Positions 38,096-46,774 of a DNA stretch of 64,000 nucleotides are shown here, one piece after another; position 1 is the first letter of the stretch; each line of letters begins with the position of its first letter. Location: the NCBI GenBank assembly GCA_003963115.1, contig RXJQ01000020.1:1-64000 (forward strand), in the 5' to 3' direction. Below the pieces are notes generated by a model that was given only the letters and a program-made list of their open reading frames with translations, did not search any database and had not been told where the DNA came from. Source of the stretch: Burkholderiales bacterium (GTDB lineage: Bacteria > Pseudomonadota > Gammaproteobacteria > Burkholderiales > Burkholderiaceae_C). The position numbers were made by a program, and so were the translations under genes.

Positions 38096-40183
38096 TCAGT
38101 GGGGCGGATCAGCAGGCGGCAGGTCGTCGTCAAGCTGCAGATCCAGCTTGATGCTGGGGCTGACCCCGGGCTGCGCCTTGATGGGGCGGGTGGCCATCAG
38201 CGGCTCGATGACAGGCGCGCTTGGGTGGTGCACCGAGGTGCTGGGCTCCGCGCCTGAGATGTCGATGACCGGCAGCAGCAGGTCGACACTGTGGCGGTCG
38301 CTCACCTCGCGCTCAGACAGATCTCGGGCCACAGCGTAGAGGAACAACAACTCGCGGTAGGCCGGCAGCTCGAAGGTGTCCTCGCCGCTTTCTGGGCGGG
38401 TCAGAGATTTCTCCAGCACCACCATGGCCTCCGCAGGCGTCGGCCATAAGCTTTGCAGGCGCTCGACCACACCGGGGTAGTCAGCGAGGCTGTGCCCCTG
38501 CTGGAGGTCAGCATCCCAGGCCGGCGCGTAGGCATTGAAGCGTTGGTTGAAGCCGGCCTGGACACGCTCGTACTCGGCACGCTTGCCCACGCGCCGGTAG
38601 ATCTCCAGCAGCTTGAGGAATGGCAAGGGGCTGGCCCCGGTGGTGTGCAGCACATGGCTTTCCAGCAGGTCGATGGCGGCATCGTCCTGCCCCAGCACCA
38701 CGAAGAATTCGGCCTGTTGCTCCAGGTCGATCAGCTCTTCGACGGACACCTCGCGCAAGGACTCCGTCTGGGTCTGTTGAGGACGAGCCGACGGCAAGGG
38801 AAACGGCGCAGGCGCATCCGGCACCATCTGATGCAAGGATGCGGATGCCAGCGGGCGATGAGGCTCCGAAGCCAGAGGCGCAGCTGGTATCGACGAAAAC
38901 GCCGCCGCGCTGCGCGATGTCGCAGCCGGATAGGCGCCCGGCTGCGAGTCAGGCACATGCACGAATTCCGTGGAGGTGTGCCCTTCCGGCTCAAGCTCGG
39001 GTTCCTGCTCGTTCAGCGAGGAATGCTCGGAAGCCTGCCACCAATTGCCGCCACTCACGCGCCGCAAGCGCATATAGAGGTAGGCCGCAGTGACCGAAGC
39101 CGCAACGGCCAGCAAGGCCAGAAGGTAGGTCCAGCGGCCAGCACGTTGCGATTCGGCCGCCTGGACACGCGCCTGCAAGGCCTGCACGCTTTGCTTGGCC
39201 TGATCGCCCTCCTTCCGGAGTTGCGACAGACGCTGCTCAAGCTCCTGCAGGCGATCGCGATCGCGCGCCATCTGCTCAGGCGAGGCATTGAGCGCCAGCC
39301 ACAGGGCGGCTGCCGCGTCACGACGCGCCTTCACTTCCGGCGCGTTCTCGTCGGCAGCGGCCATGGCACCCAGCGTGGGCGTCATGCGCAAGTCGGGGAT
39401 GACCATGGCGTCGGCATCGACCGGGTCCAGCAAGAGGCGCCCACCATCACCCTGGTTCAAGGCCTTGGCCTGGGCTGCGGTGCCCCGTTTGTGTGTCTCG
39501 GCGTGTGCCGATTTGGACTTGGATGTGCCCTTGCCGCCAGACTGAGCGCCAGACCCGACCACATCGGCCATCACCATGCTGGGCATGGCCCCTGTGCTGC
39601 CTGAGGAGCGACCATGTACCGAGCCTGCGTGCGCTTTGGCGGTAGCAGACGTGCGACCAGCCTTGCGAGACGGGCTCGCCGGTGCAGCCACTGGAGGCAA
39701 AGCGCCCGGTGGGCTGACGTTGGACGCAACAGGCAGCGACGCTGACTCGATCTTGTCAGCGACATCCACAGGCATGGTCGTTGGCGAGGCAACCAGCGTT
39801 GGGGGATCTGGAAAGAGGACGATCTTGCGCGTGACGCGAGACTGGCAACCCGCTGCCAGGTAAATCGTGACGACCGGCTCACTGATCGCGATGCTGCTGC
39901 TGATCACCACGGAGCGATCACCACCACCCTCACCGGGCAGCAGATCGATCAGGATGACCTTCGGAGCCACCTTGTCTTCGCCGAGGTACACATCGGCGGC
40001 CAGACACTCGCGGGTCACTTCTTCGCCGGCTTCCAGACGGAGCGGCACCGTCACCCGCAAGGTGTCTCCCAAAATGGCACGGCTGCTGGCGTGACCGAAG
40101 CCCATGCCGTGGGCCACGCCCGACGCACTCATCAGCGCCATACCAGCTAGAACCGCGGCCGATATCCGCTTCAAGTTATTCAT
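38096..40183 (-). CDS. FimV/HubP-like membrane protein
   Basis: 695 aa. A signal peptide (cleaved near AHGMG) is followed by a FimV N-terminal module (about 27-125: SSRAILGDTLRVTVPLRLEAGEE), a Pro/Ser/Ala-rich linker, a coiled coil (about 295-345), one membrane helix (about 350-368) and an acidic cytoplasmic region with a VSVEELIDLEQQAEFFVVLGQDDAAIDLLESHV-like TPR segment (about 475-540). FimV/HubP proteins organise the cell pole and support type IV pilus assembly. No LysM motif was obvious and no pilus genes are nearby. Preceded by a single promoter-bearing spacer shared with the divergent enoyl-CoA hydratase. Confidence 0.8.
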   Translation of the reverse strand: MNNLKRISAAVLAGMALMSASGVAHGMGFGHASSRAILGDTLRVTVPLRLEAGEEVTRECLAADVYLGEDKVAPKVILIDLLPGEGGGDRSVVISSSIAISEPVVTIYLAAGCQSRVTRKIVLFPDPPTLVASPTTMPVDVADKIESASLPVASNVSPPGALPPVAAPASPSRKAGRTSATAKAHAGSVHGRSSGSTGAMPSMVMADVVGSGAQSGGKGTSKSKSAHAETHKRGTAAQAKALNQGDGGRLLLDPVDADAMVIPDLRMTPTLGAMAAADENAPEVKARRDAAAALWLALNASPEQMARDRDRLQELEQRLSQLRKEGDQAKQSVQALQARVQAAESQRAGRWTYLLALLAVAASVTAAYLYMRLRRVSGGNWWQASEHSSLNEQEPELEPEGHTSTEFVHVPDSQPGAYPAATSRSAAAFSSIPAAPLASEPHRPLASASLHQMVPDAPAPFPLPSARPQQTQTESLREVSVEELIDLEQQAEFFVVLGQDDAAIDLLESHVLHTTGASPLPFLKLLEIYRRVGKRAEYERVQAGFNQRFNAYAPAWDADLQQGHSLADYPGVVERLQSLWPTPAEAMVVLEKSLTRPESGEDTFELPAYRELLFLYAVARDLSEREVSDRHSVDLLLPVIDISGAEPSTSVHHPSAPVIEPLMATRPIKAQPGVSPSIKLDLQLDDDLPPADPPH

Positions 40184-40306
40184 ATCGGTGCATCATCAGG
40201 CCCAAGTTTTGACTCTAGCATGAAGGGCTTTGCTCCCATCTGGTGGGAAGCCCCAGAGAATTCGTCCTTCTACAACACATATTGCGACTTGCGGACAACA
40301 ACCAGC

Positions 40307-41077
40307 ATGACGACCGAACTTCAGACCGAACGTCAGGGCCAAACCCTGGTGATGACCCTTTCCGGGCCCGCCAACCGTAACGCCCTGTCGCCCCAGGTGT
40401 ATGCCGCGGGCATCGAGACGCTGAACATGGCCGAGTCCAACCCGGACGTGCGCGCCGTGGTGCTGACCGGTTCGGGCGATCATTTCTGCGCGGGAGGCGA
40501 TCTGCAGCGGCTGGCGCACAACCGCCAACACGACTTGCAAGCCCAAGGCGGCAATCTGGATGCCTTTCACCAGTGGATCGAAGCCCTGCGCAGCTTCCCC
40601 AAGCCGGTGATCGCTGCCGTGGAAGGCGTGGCGGCCGGTGGCGGGGTGTCGCTGGCGCTGGCCTGCGACCTGATCGTGGCATCTGAGAGCGCACGCTTCG
40701 TGATGGCCTACGGCAAGGTCGCGCTCTCGCCGGATGGCGGCGCTTCGTGGCACCTGAACAAGCTGCTGGGGCGCAGCCGGGCGCTGGCCTGCCTGTGGCT
40801 CGGCGAGCAGCAATCCGCCCAGCAATGGCAGAGCTTGGGTCTGGTGCACAAGCTGGTTCAGGCCGGCTCGGCGCTCACCCAGGCCTGCGCACTGGCGGAT
40901 CAGCTTGCGCAGGTGGCCCCACAGGTGCTGGCCAGCGTGAAGGAGCTGGTCAATGAAGCCGACCAGCCCTTGCGCGCGCACCTGGACGCAGAAAAGCGAC
41001 ATTTCCTGGTGAACCTGAGCCACCCGGATGCGGGTCACGCCATCGACGGCTTCTTGCAAGGCAAAAGCCGGCCCTAA
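40307..41077 (+). CDS. Enoyl-CoA hydratase/isomerase family protein
   Basis: 256 aa crotonase fold. The oxyanion-hole segments are GDHFCAGGDLQRL and GVAAGGGVSLALACDLIVAS. In the second catalytic position the sequence reads ALSPDGGASW, with Asp rather than the Glu of canonical hydratases, as in many isomerase or dehydratase subgroups, so the exact reaction is uncertain. Sorting to a specific pathway is not possible: it is flanked by unrelated genes. The ATG at 40307 lacks a clear ribosome site; upstream in-frame codons reach 40220. Confidence 0.87.
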   Translation: MTTELQTERQGQTLVMTLSGPANRNALSPQVYAAGIETLNMAESNPDVRAVVLTGSGDHFCAGGDLQRLAHNRQHDLQAQGGNLDAFHQWIEALRSFPKPVIAAVEGVAAGGGVSLALACDLIVASESARFVMAYGKVALSPDGGASWHLNKLLGRSRALACLWLGEQQSAQQWQSLGLVHKLVQAGSALTQACALADQLAQVAPQVLASVKELVNEADQPLRAHLDAEKRHFLVNLSHPDAGHAIDGFLQGKSRP

Positions 41078-41101
41078 GCGGCGCGGACACCTGAACCGGG
41101 A

Positions 41102-41764
41102 CTACCGCATCTCGGACGCCACCAGGCGCATGCGGTCAGCCAGGTGCGCAAAGAGCTTGCCCACCATTTGCAGCTGGGCGGACTCGATGGGCTGGCCGGG
41201 CATGCGCATGGTCAACATGCCCCGGTTGAGCGTGAGCACCAGCAGCAAGCCGTCGGCCCACCAGTTGGACGCGGCGCTTTCCAGTTCGCGAACCGTGTCG
41301 GGGTTCAGGCAGTTCTGCGCCACCGCCTCTGCATTGCAAAACAGCACAAAGCGCTTGGCCAGCAGCGGCGATACGCTCAAGGACACCTTGGGATGCATCG
41401 CCAGCCAGCGCATCTCGTCAGGCAGGGTGTTGTCGATCTGCGTCTGCATCGCGTTGGTGAAGCGGCTGAAGACATCGGATTCGAGCGTTTGCGCCACCAC
41501 CTTGCTGACCATGATCATCTGCACGTCGCCGGGCAAGCCCGTATCGCAGCGAAAACGCAACTCCTTGCCGGCGATGTAGGGACGCTGCGACGCGCCCCAC
41601 TCGACCCGCCAGCCCTTGTCCGTCTCGACCACATAGCCGCCGCCGGACTTGTCCTTGACGCGCTTGAACACAAGGCTTTGCGACTTGGCCCAGGTGGCCA
41701 ACGCCAGTCCCTCGTCTTGCTTGGCAGGCGAGGAACCAATCAGTCGCTTGATGGAGTCGAACAT
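41102..41764 (-). CDS. Conserved hypothetical protein
   Basis: 220 aa, family not recognised by me. Likely soluble: MFDSIKRLIGSS start, a beta-rich middle (GGGYVVETDKGWRVEWG, ELRFRCDTGLPGDVQMIMVSK) and helical C-terminus (VGKLFAHLADRMRLVASEMR). AGGGAGC nine bases upstream supports the start. It stands alone between the convergent enoyl-CoA hydratase and tRNA-Arg. No catalytic motif or export signal is visible. Confidence 0.7.
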   Translation of the reverse strand: MFDSIKRLIGSSPAKQDEGLALATWAKSQSLVFKRVKDKSGGGYVVETDKGWRVEWGASQRPYIAGKELRFRCDTGLPGDVQMIMVSKVVAQTLESDVFSRFTNAMQTQIDNTLPDEMRWLAMHPKVSLSVSPLLAKRFVLFCNAEAVAQNCLNPDTVRELESAASNWWADGLLLVLTLNRGMLTMRMPGQPIESAQLQMVGKLFAHLADRMRLVASEMR

Positions 41765-41880
41765 GCGGGGACAGCTCCCTGAGGAACAGACGGTCTACTC
41801 AGGCCAGTCTACCCGAGGTGTTCCGCTCAGGTGACCAAGAAACACATGGCGAAATCCCTGAACCGTGTGCAGCACCTGTT

Positions 41881-41957
41881 TGGCCTGCCCGGAGGGACTC
41901 GAACCCCCGACCTACTGCTTAGAAGGCAGTTGCTCTATCCAGTTGAGCTACGGGCAG
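41881..41957 (-). tRNA. tRNA-Arg (TCT anticodon)
   Basis: 77 nt with encoded CCA. Acceptor arms CTGCCCG/CGGGCAG with discriminator G, D-arm GCTCAACTGGATAGAGC, T-arm GTTCGAGTC and anticodon loop CTTCTAA (anticodon TCT, reads AGA). Confidence 0.95.
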
Positions 41958-41970
41958 ACAGGCGCCCAGT

Positions 41971-44304
41971 TTACGCGATGCGCGCTGGCCGCCAGCGGGA
42001 CAGCCACAGGGCGTTGGTGACCACGCTCACGCTGCTGAGCGCCATCGCCGCCCCGGCCAACATCGGGTTGAGCCCACCAAAGGCCGCCAATGGGATGCCG
42101 ATCACGTTGTAGCCAAATGCCCACGCCAGGTTCTGCCAGATCTTGGCCGAGGTGCGCCGTGAGATCTCCAGTGCGGCAGGCACCAGCATGGGGTCGCCAC
42201 GCATCAGGGTGATGCCTGCCGCCTCCAGGGCCACGTCGGTGCCTCCGTCTGGGTTCGCCATGGCCATGCCGACATCGGCCGCCGCCAGGGCTGGCGCATC
42301 GTTCAGGCCATCGCCCACCATGGCCACCGTCAGCTTCTGCCCGCCTTCGCCATGTTGCAGGCGCTGGATGTGGTCAGCTTTGTCTCCGGGCAGCACCTCG
42401 GCCACCACCTCCTGGATGCCCAGCTTGCTCGCCATGGCTTGGGCCGCGCCACGGTTGTCGCCAGAGATCATCACGGTTCGCACATGCAGCGCATGCAATC
42501 GCGCCACGGCCTGCGCCGCCTGCGGCTTGAGTTCATCGCCAAACGCCATGATGGCCATGGCCTCCCACGCGCCATCGGCCTGCCCCGAAGAGGGACGTTG
42601 ACGCATCAACCAGGACACCGTGGCACCCTCGCTCGACCAGGACTCGGCTTGCACGCGCAAGGGGCCGACCAGATCACCGCCAATCAACTCGCAAGCCCAG
42701 TGGCGACTACCCAGCGCCCACATGCCTTCAAGCGGACGAGCCGCTTCATCTGCGGCTTCTGACAGCAGGCGCCCCTTGACACCCATGCCGGCAACGGCCT
42801 GGATGTCCCGTGCCGGCAGGCCCGGGCGCCCTTCGGCTGCCGTCAACACCGCGCGCGCCAAGGGATGCTCACTGCCTGCCTGCAGCGAGGCCGCCACACA
42901 CAGGGCCTGCTGTTTGCTCCAAGCTGGCAGCGTGCTCTCCGCGCACACGGCCCAGTCGGTCAAGCGAGGATGGCCTTGCGTGAGCGTGCCGGTCTTGTCG
43001 AACGCCACCACCTGCACGCGGTGCGCGGCCTCCAGCGCCACAGGGTCCTTGATCAGGATGCCTTGGCGCGCCGCAGCACCGGTGCCCGCCATGATGGCCG
43101 CCGGCGTGGCCAAGCCCAAGGCGCAGGGGCAGGCAATGACCAGCACCGCCACGGCCCGTATCAAAGCCGGTTCGGCCCCCAGGCCATGCCACCACCAGCC
43201 CAGACCCGTCAGCAGCGCAACCAGCAAAACGACAGGCACGAACACGGCCGACACGCGGTCCACCACCCGCTGGATGGGGGCCTTGGTCGCCTGAGCCTCC
43301 ACCACGCGCCGGATGATCCGGGCCAGCATGGTCTGCCCACCAACCGCCGTGACCTGCATGATCAGGCGCCCTTCCGCGTTGACCGCGCCTCCTGTGAGAC
43401 GGTCGCCCAACCCCTTGGCCACGGGCAGCGGCTCGCCCGTCAGCATGGCTTCGTCGACATGGCTGCTGCCCTCGGTCACCAGCCCATCGGCCGGCACGCG
43501 CTCGCCCGGCCGCACGACGAGGGTGTCACCCACCATCACCTGGGACAGCGGCACAACCACCTCGCCTTGCGGCCCCAAGCGACACACCGTATCGGGTCGC
43601 AAGGCCTGCAAGGCGCGGATAGCTGCGGAGGTCTGGCGCTTGGCACGCGCCTCCAGGGCCTTGCCCAGCAGCACCAGGGTGATCACCACGGCGGACGATT
43701 CGAAATACAGATCGGGCGGGTGATGCACACCATGCCCGGCCTGCACATGCGACCACCATAGCCAGCACGACAGCCCCCAGGCCGCGCTGGTACCCAAAGC
43801 GACAAGCTGGTCCATGTTGCCGCTGCCGTCCTTGAGTGCCGCCCAACCGGCCTTGTAAAAGCGCGCGCCCAGCACGAACTGCACGGGCGTGGCCAGCAGG
43901 AACTGCACCCAGGCCGGCCAGAAGTGGTGAACACCCAAAAACATGGGCAGCACCAGCGGGACGCTGGCCAGAGCGCCGAGCAGCACGGCACCCCAGACGT
44001 CCCACCAGGGCATAGGCTCTTCCAAGAGAGAGGCGTCGGGCAGCTGAATCATGGCGTGGTAGCCCGCATCCTCCACGGCGGACACGAGCAAAGCCGGATC
44101 CAGCCTGGCGACCAGGGCCTGAGGCTGGACACTCGCCGTCTCGGTCGCGAAATTGACTTGCGCCTGCTCGACCCCAGGCACCTTGCTCAAGGCACGCTCG
44201 ACCCGCCGCACGCAGGCTGCGCAGGTCATGCCACGGATGGCAAGCTGGACGGTCTCGGCAGGCGCCTCGGGCGAAGACATCAGGGCAATGGATTCGGTGG
44301 ACAT
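41971..44304 (-). CDS. copA: Copper-exporting P-type ATPase
   Basis: 777 aa P1B-type ATPase. An N-terminal metal-binding domain has GMTCAAC (Cys28/Cys31); membrane helices follow, with the transport motif [10 protein letters not shown], the phosphorylation motif DKTGTLTQG, an HP-containing nucleotide domain (SEHPLA) and [13 protein letters not shown] predicts Cu(I)/Ag(I) export from the cytoplasm. It faces copZ-cueR across 145 bp carrying a CueR-type promoter (44318-44342). That promoter would place the transcription start within a few bases of the ATG at 44304, so the mRNA may be nearly leaderless, unless the in-frame ATG at 44280 is used. Confidence 0.95.
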   Translation of the reverse strand: MSTESIALMSSPEAPAETVQLAIRGMTCAACVRRVERALSKVPGVEQAQVNFATETASVQPQALVARLDPALLVSAVEDAGYHAMIQLPDASLLEEPMPWWDVWGAVLLGALASVPLVLPMFLGVHHFWPAWVQFLLATPVQFVLGARFYKAGWAALKDGSGNMDQLVALGTSAAWGLSCWLWWSHVQAGHGVHHPPDLYFESSAVVITLVLLGKALEARAKRQTSAAIRALQALRPDTVCRLGPQGEVVVPLSQVMVGDTLVVRPGERVPADGLVTEGSSHVDEAMLTGEPLPVAKGLGDRLTGGAVNAEGRLIMQVTAVGGQTMLARIIRRVVEAQATKAPIQRVVDRVSAVFVPVVLLVALLTGLGWWWHGLGAEPALIRAVAVLVIACPCALGLATPAAIMAGTGAAARQGILIKDPVALEAAHRVQVVAFDKTGTLTQGHPRLTDWAVCAESTLPAWSKQQALCVAASLQAGSEHPLARAVLTAAEGRPGLPARDIQAVAGMGVKGRLLSEAADEAARPLEGMWALGSRHWACELIGGDLVGPLRVQAESWSSEGATVSWLMRQRPSSGQADGAWEAMAIMAFGDELKPQAAQAVARLHALHVRTVMISGDNRGAAQAMASKLGIQEVVAEVLPGDKADHIQRLQHGEGGQKLTVAMVGDGLNDAPALAAADVGMAMANPDGGTDVALEAAGITLMRGDPMLVPAALEISRRTSAKIWQNLAWAFGYNVIGIPLAAFGGLNPMLAGAAMALSSVSVVTNALWLSRWRPARIA

Positions 44305-44311
44305 GGTTCAG

Positions 44312-44342
44312 ACTTTCAACCCTGACATCATGGCAAGGTCAA
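44312..44342 (-). promoter_or_regulatory. CueR-type promoter/operator of copA
   Basis: On the minus strand TTGACC (44342-44337) and a weak -10 GAAAGT (44317-44312) are 19 bp apart, the lengthened spacer of MerR-family promoters. The dyad ACCTTG...CAGGGT spans the spacer. It is 23/25 identical to the divergent copy at 44391-44415. Confidence 0.78.
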
Positions 44343-44390
44343 GTACCCCAGCGCCACACCCTGATTTGCATCAGCTCAAGCACACCACGC

Positions 44391-44421
44391 TTGACCTTGA
44401 CATGATGTGAGGGTTCAGACT
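44391..44421 (+). promoter_or_regulatory. CueR-type promoter/operator of copZ-cueR
   Basis: TTGACC (44391-44396), a 19-bp spacer with dyad ACCTTG...GAGGGT, and a weak -10 CAGACT (44416-44421). Nearly identical to the copA copy on the other strand, 48 bp away. Confidence 0.78.
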
Positions 44422-44449
44422 GAATTCATCACCACAAGGATCTGCTTTC

Positions 44450-44659
44450 ATGAGCCTCGCCACCACCCACCAACTGCAAGTCAAGGGCATGAGCTGCCAG
44501 CACTGCGTGAAAGCGGTCACCAAAGCCATCGTGGCGCTGGACGCCGACGCCGTCGTATCGGTGGAACTGCCGCAAGGCGCCGTCAAGGTGCAGACCAAGC
44601 TCAGCCGCGAAGAAACGGCCCAGGCCATCATCGAGGAAGGCTATGAAGTCCAGCCCTGA
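44450..44659 (+). CDS. copZ: CopZ-like copper chaperone
   Basis: 69 aa, a single heavy-metal-associated domain with the Cu(I) site GMSCQHCV and typical beta-alpha-beta-beta-alpha-beta pattern ending EEGYEVQP. It carries Cu(I) to CopA or to the regulator. AAGGA precedes the ATG. The last 17 bp overlap the start of cueR. Confidence 0.93.
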   Translation: MSLATTHQLQVKGMSCQHCVKAVTKAIVALDADAVVSVELPQGAVKVQTKLSREETAQAIIEEGYEVQP

Positions 44660-45101
44660 TTTCCTGCCGGTCAACATCGGCGAGGCCTCCAAGCTGACCG
44701 GCGTGTCGGCCAAGATGATCCGCCACTACGAAGGCCTGGGCCTGCTGCCTGCGCCACCCCGCACCGAGTCGGGCTACCGGCGCTATGACGCGGACGCCAT
44801 CAACACCCTGCACTTCATCCGCCGTGCCCGGGACCTGGGCTTCAGCATGGCCGACATCGGGCAGCTGCTCGACCTGTGGCGCAACCGGCGCCGCTCCAGC
44901 GCCACGGTCAAGAAGCTGGCGATGCAGCACGTGGCGGCGCTGGAGGAGCGCATCCAGGTGCTGGAGACCATGAAGCGCACACTGGAAGATCTGGCCAGCC
45001 AATGCCAGGGTGACGAGCGCGCCTGCTGCCCGATTCTGGACGACCTGGCCGGCTCCGCCACACCGCTGGCTTCGCCGGCATGTCATTCCACGCCACGCTG
45101 A
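44643..45101 (+). CDS. cueR: CueR-like copper-responsive MerR regulator
   Basis: 152 aa. The N-terminal winged helix (NIGEASKLTGVSAKMIRHYEGLGLLPAPPRTESGYRRY) and dimerisation helix are followed by a metal-binding loop CQGDERACCPIL, close to the C-x7-C loop of CueR. It binds monovalent copper or silver and untwists 19-bp-spacer promoters, two of which lie just upstream. A short tail with an extra Cys and His (PACHSTPR) may add metal ligands. Translationally coupled to copZ. Confidence 0.92.
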   Translation: MKSSPDFLPVNIGEASKLTGVSAKMIRHYEGLGLLPAPPRTESGYRRYDADAINTLHFIRRARDLGFSMADIGQLLDLWRNRRRSSATVKKLAMQHVAALEERIQVLETMKRTLEDLASQCQGDERACCPILDDLAGSATPLASPACHSTPR

Positions 45102-45197
45102 GCCGTTTGATCGCATGGGCACTGGCAGATGACCGCCTTTGCGGGCATGATCTGAGCGCCTCGGGCATCAGACCCGCCACGACAAGGAGACACAGCC

Positions 45198-46094
45198 ATG
45201 CCATCCCCCTCTCAAGACGAATGGCCCCTGCAGGAGTCCGCGCTGAGCGCCTGCGGGATCCGCACGAAGGTGCTGCAAGGCGGCCCGGATCTCAAGGCCA
45301 CCGAGGCCGTGGTCTTCGTGCATGGCAACCCGGGCTCCAGCGAAGATTGGCGCGCCCTGATGCAAGCCACCGCTCCCATGGGCCGCGTGATCGCCGTCGA
45401 CATGCCAGGCTTTGGCCAGGCCGACAAGCCTGCCGAGTACCCTTACTCGGTCGAAGGGGGCACGGCCTTCCTGACCGAGGCGCTCAAACAGCTGGGCGTG
45501 CTGCGTGCCCATCTGGTCCTGCATGATTTCGGTGGGCCGTGGGGCCTGATGTGGGCGGCCATGAACCCGCTGGCATTGGGCAGCCTCACGCTCATCAACA
45601 CGGGGGTGCTCAAAGGCTACCGCTGGCACTACATGGCGCGCATCTGGCGCACGCCCCTGATCGGTGAGCTGCAACAGCTCATCACCAACCGCAGCGGCTT
45701 CAAGTGGGCCATCTCGGTGGGCTGCCCCAAAGGCTTGCCGCTGGACTTCGTCAACCGCATGTACAAGGACCTGGACTGGGGTACCAAGCGCGCCATCTTG
45801 AAGCTCTACCGCGCCACAGGCGATCTGGACAACCGCAGCCAGGCCCTGGCCAAGATGCTCGAGCCGCTCAACCCGCCCACGCTGGTGGTGTGGGGTGCCG
45901 CCGACCCGTATCTGCCGGCACGCTATGCCGAGCAGCAGAAGGAAACCTTCCACAAGGCGCAGGTGGTGTTGCTGCCTGAGAGCGGGCATTTCCCTTTCGC
46001 AGATGATCCGCAGGCCGTGGCGCAAGCCTTCCTGCCCTTCATACGGCAGCAGCTCTCAAACCAGACGGCAGGCGTCAGGTCAAGCGCCTACTGA
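45198..46094 (+). CDS. Alpha/beta hydrolase (haloalkane dehalogenase / epoxide hydrolase-like)
   Basis: 298 aa. The nucleophile position is Asp110 in LHDFGGPWG, with Asp236 (WGAADPYLP) and His264 (ESGHFPF) completing the triad, and HGNPGSSEDW forming the oxyanion loop. Aspartate nucleophiles occur in haloalkane dehalogenases, epoxide hydrolases and fluoroacetate dehalogenases. The residue after the nucleophile is Phe rather than the halide-binding Trp of DhlA or LinB, so dehalogenation is not assured. AAGGAG nine bases before the ATG fixes the start. It follows cueR by 96 bp and is not obviously part of the copper unit. Confidence 0.83.
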   Translation: MPSPSQDEWPLQESALSACGIRTKVLQGGPDLKATEAVVFVHGNPGSSEDWRALMQATAPMGRVIAVDMPGFGQADKPAEYPYSVEGGTAFLTEALKQLGVLRAHLVLHDFGGPWGLMWAAMNPLALGSLTLINTGVLKGYRWHYMARIWRTPLIGELQQLITNRSGFKWAISVGCPKGLPLDFVNRMYKDLDWGTKRAILKLYRATGDLDNRSQALAKMLEPLNPPTLVVWGAADPYLPARYAEQQKETFHKAQVVLLPESGHFPFADDPQAVAQAFLPFIRQQLSNQTAGVRSSAY

Positions 46095-46115
46095 TTGATC
46101 GCCGACAGGCCAGGG

Positions 46116-46610
46116 TCAGCAGCCCGATGTCTCGGCGCTGATGACGGGCATGCCACCGTCGGCCCGGGGCGAGGCATAGCTGACCGCACAGGCTTCGACC
46201 TTCGGTGCGCCCTCTTTCTGGAACACGGTTTTGTCGCCGGTGTGGACCACATTGAAGCCTGACAGTTGCAGCGTGTTCTGGATGCCAGCCGGATCACCGC
46301 CTTGCGGGTAGCCGCGTGACATGGCCACCGTGGTGCCGCTGACACTCAAGGCCGAGGCACCTTCATTGAGATTGCATGCGGGCTGGGTCGCGCACTTCAC
46401 ATGCAGCAAGCTGCTGGCCGACTCGGTCGCGCCACGCAGGCTTTGCACCACCGAACGACGGGCCTCGCCGGGCAGGTCCACGATCTGGGGCACAGCCACG
46501 GCCGACACGCTGCCCATGATGGTCAGCGCGCAGACGGTTTCCAGCAGGGACACGCCCGACATGCCCAGACGGGCCTTGCGTGCAGAAGGGGAAAAGCAGG
46601 GTCTGGTCAT
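46116..46610 (-). CDS. Type IV pilin-like / pseudopilin protein
   Basis: 164 aa. The N-terminus has a prepilin signal: a short basic leader (SARKARLGMSG) then VSLLE with the conserved Glu at +5 and a hydrophobic helix (TVCALTIMGSVSAVAVPQI). This is the GspH/FimT-like class III signal cut and methylated by a prepilin peptidase. The C-terminal domain has Cys pairs (CATQPAC, and later Cys including the last residue). GGGAGG ten bases upstream supports 46610; the in-frame ATG at 46661 lies in a palindrome and would extend the leader by 17 residues. No pilus or type II secretion genes are near. Confidence 0.8.
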   Translation of the reverse strand: MTRPCFSPSARKARLGMSGVSLLETVCALTIMGSVSAVAVPQIVDLPGEARRSVVQSLRGATESASSLLHVKCATQPACNLNEGASALSVSGTTVAMSRGYPQGGDPAGIQNTLQLSGFNVVHTGDKTVFQKEGAPKVEACAVSYASPRADGGMPVISAETSGC

Positions 46611-46654
46611 AGAAAACAGGCCTCCCAGCCAGACTGTCACATCGTGAAACGGGT

Positions 46655-46668
46655 GCGACATATGTCGC
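46655..46668. promoter_or_regulatory. 14-bp perfect palindrome in divergent promoter region
   Basis: GCGACATATGTCGC lies in the 164-bp spacer between the minus-strand pseudopilin and the plus-strand PEP-CTERM gene, a plausible operator for either. No regulator is known to me for this motif. Confidence 0.4.
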
Positions 46669-46774
46669 GAATGGTGCTGATTCTAGATAGCGGCTAAACG
46701 ATCGGCCAGCCTTCAGATGAGCGGTCTCCGCGTATGGAATGGCGATGCACAATGCGCTCAATCAAGGAGGAGAC

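Noticed and set aside
45198-46094. Calling the hydrolase a haloalkane dehalogenase
   Set aside because: The halide-binding Trp after the nucleophile is replaced by Phe, so only the superfamily is supported.
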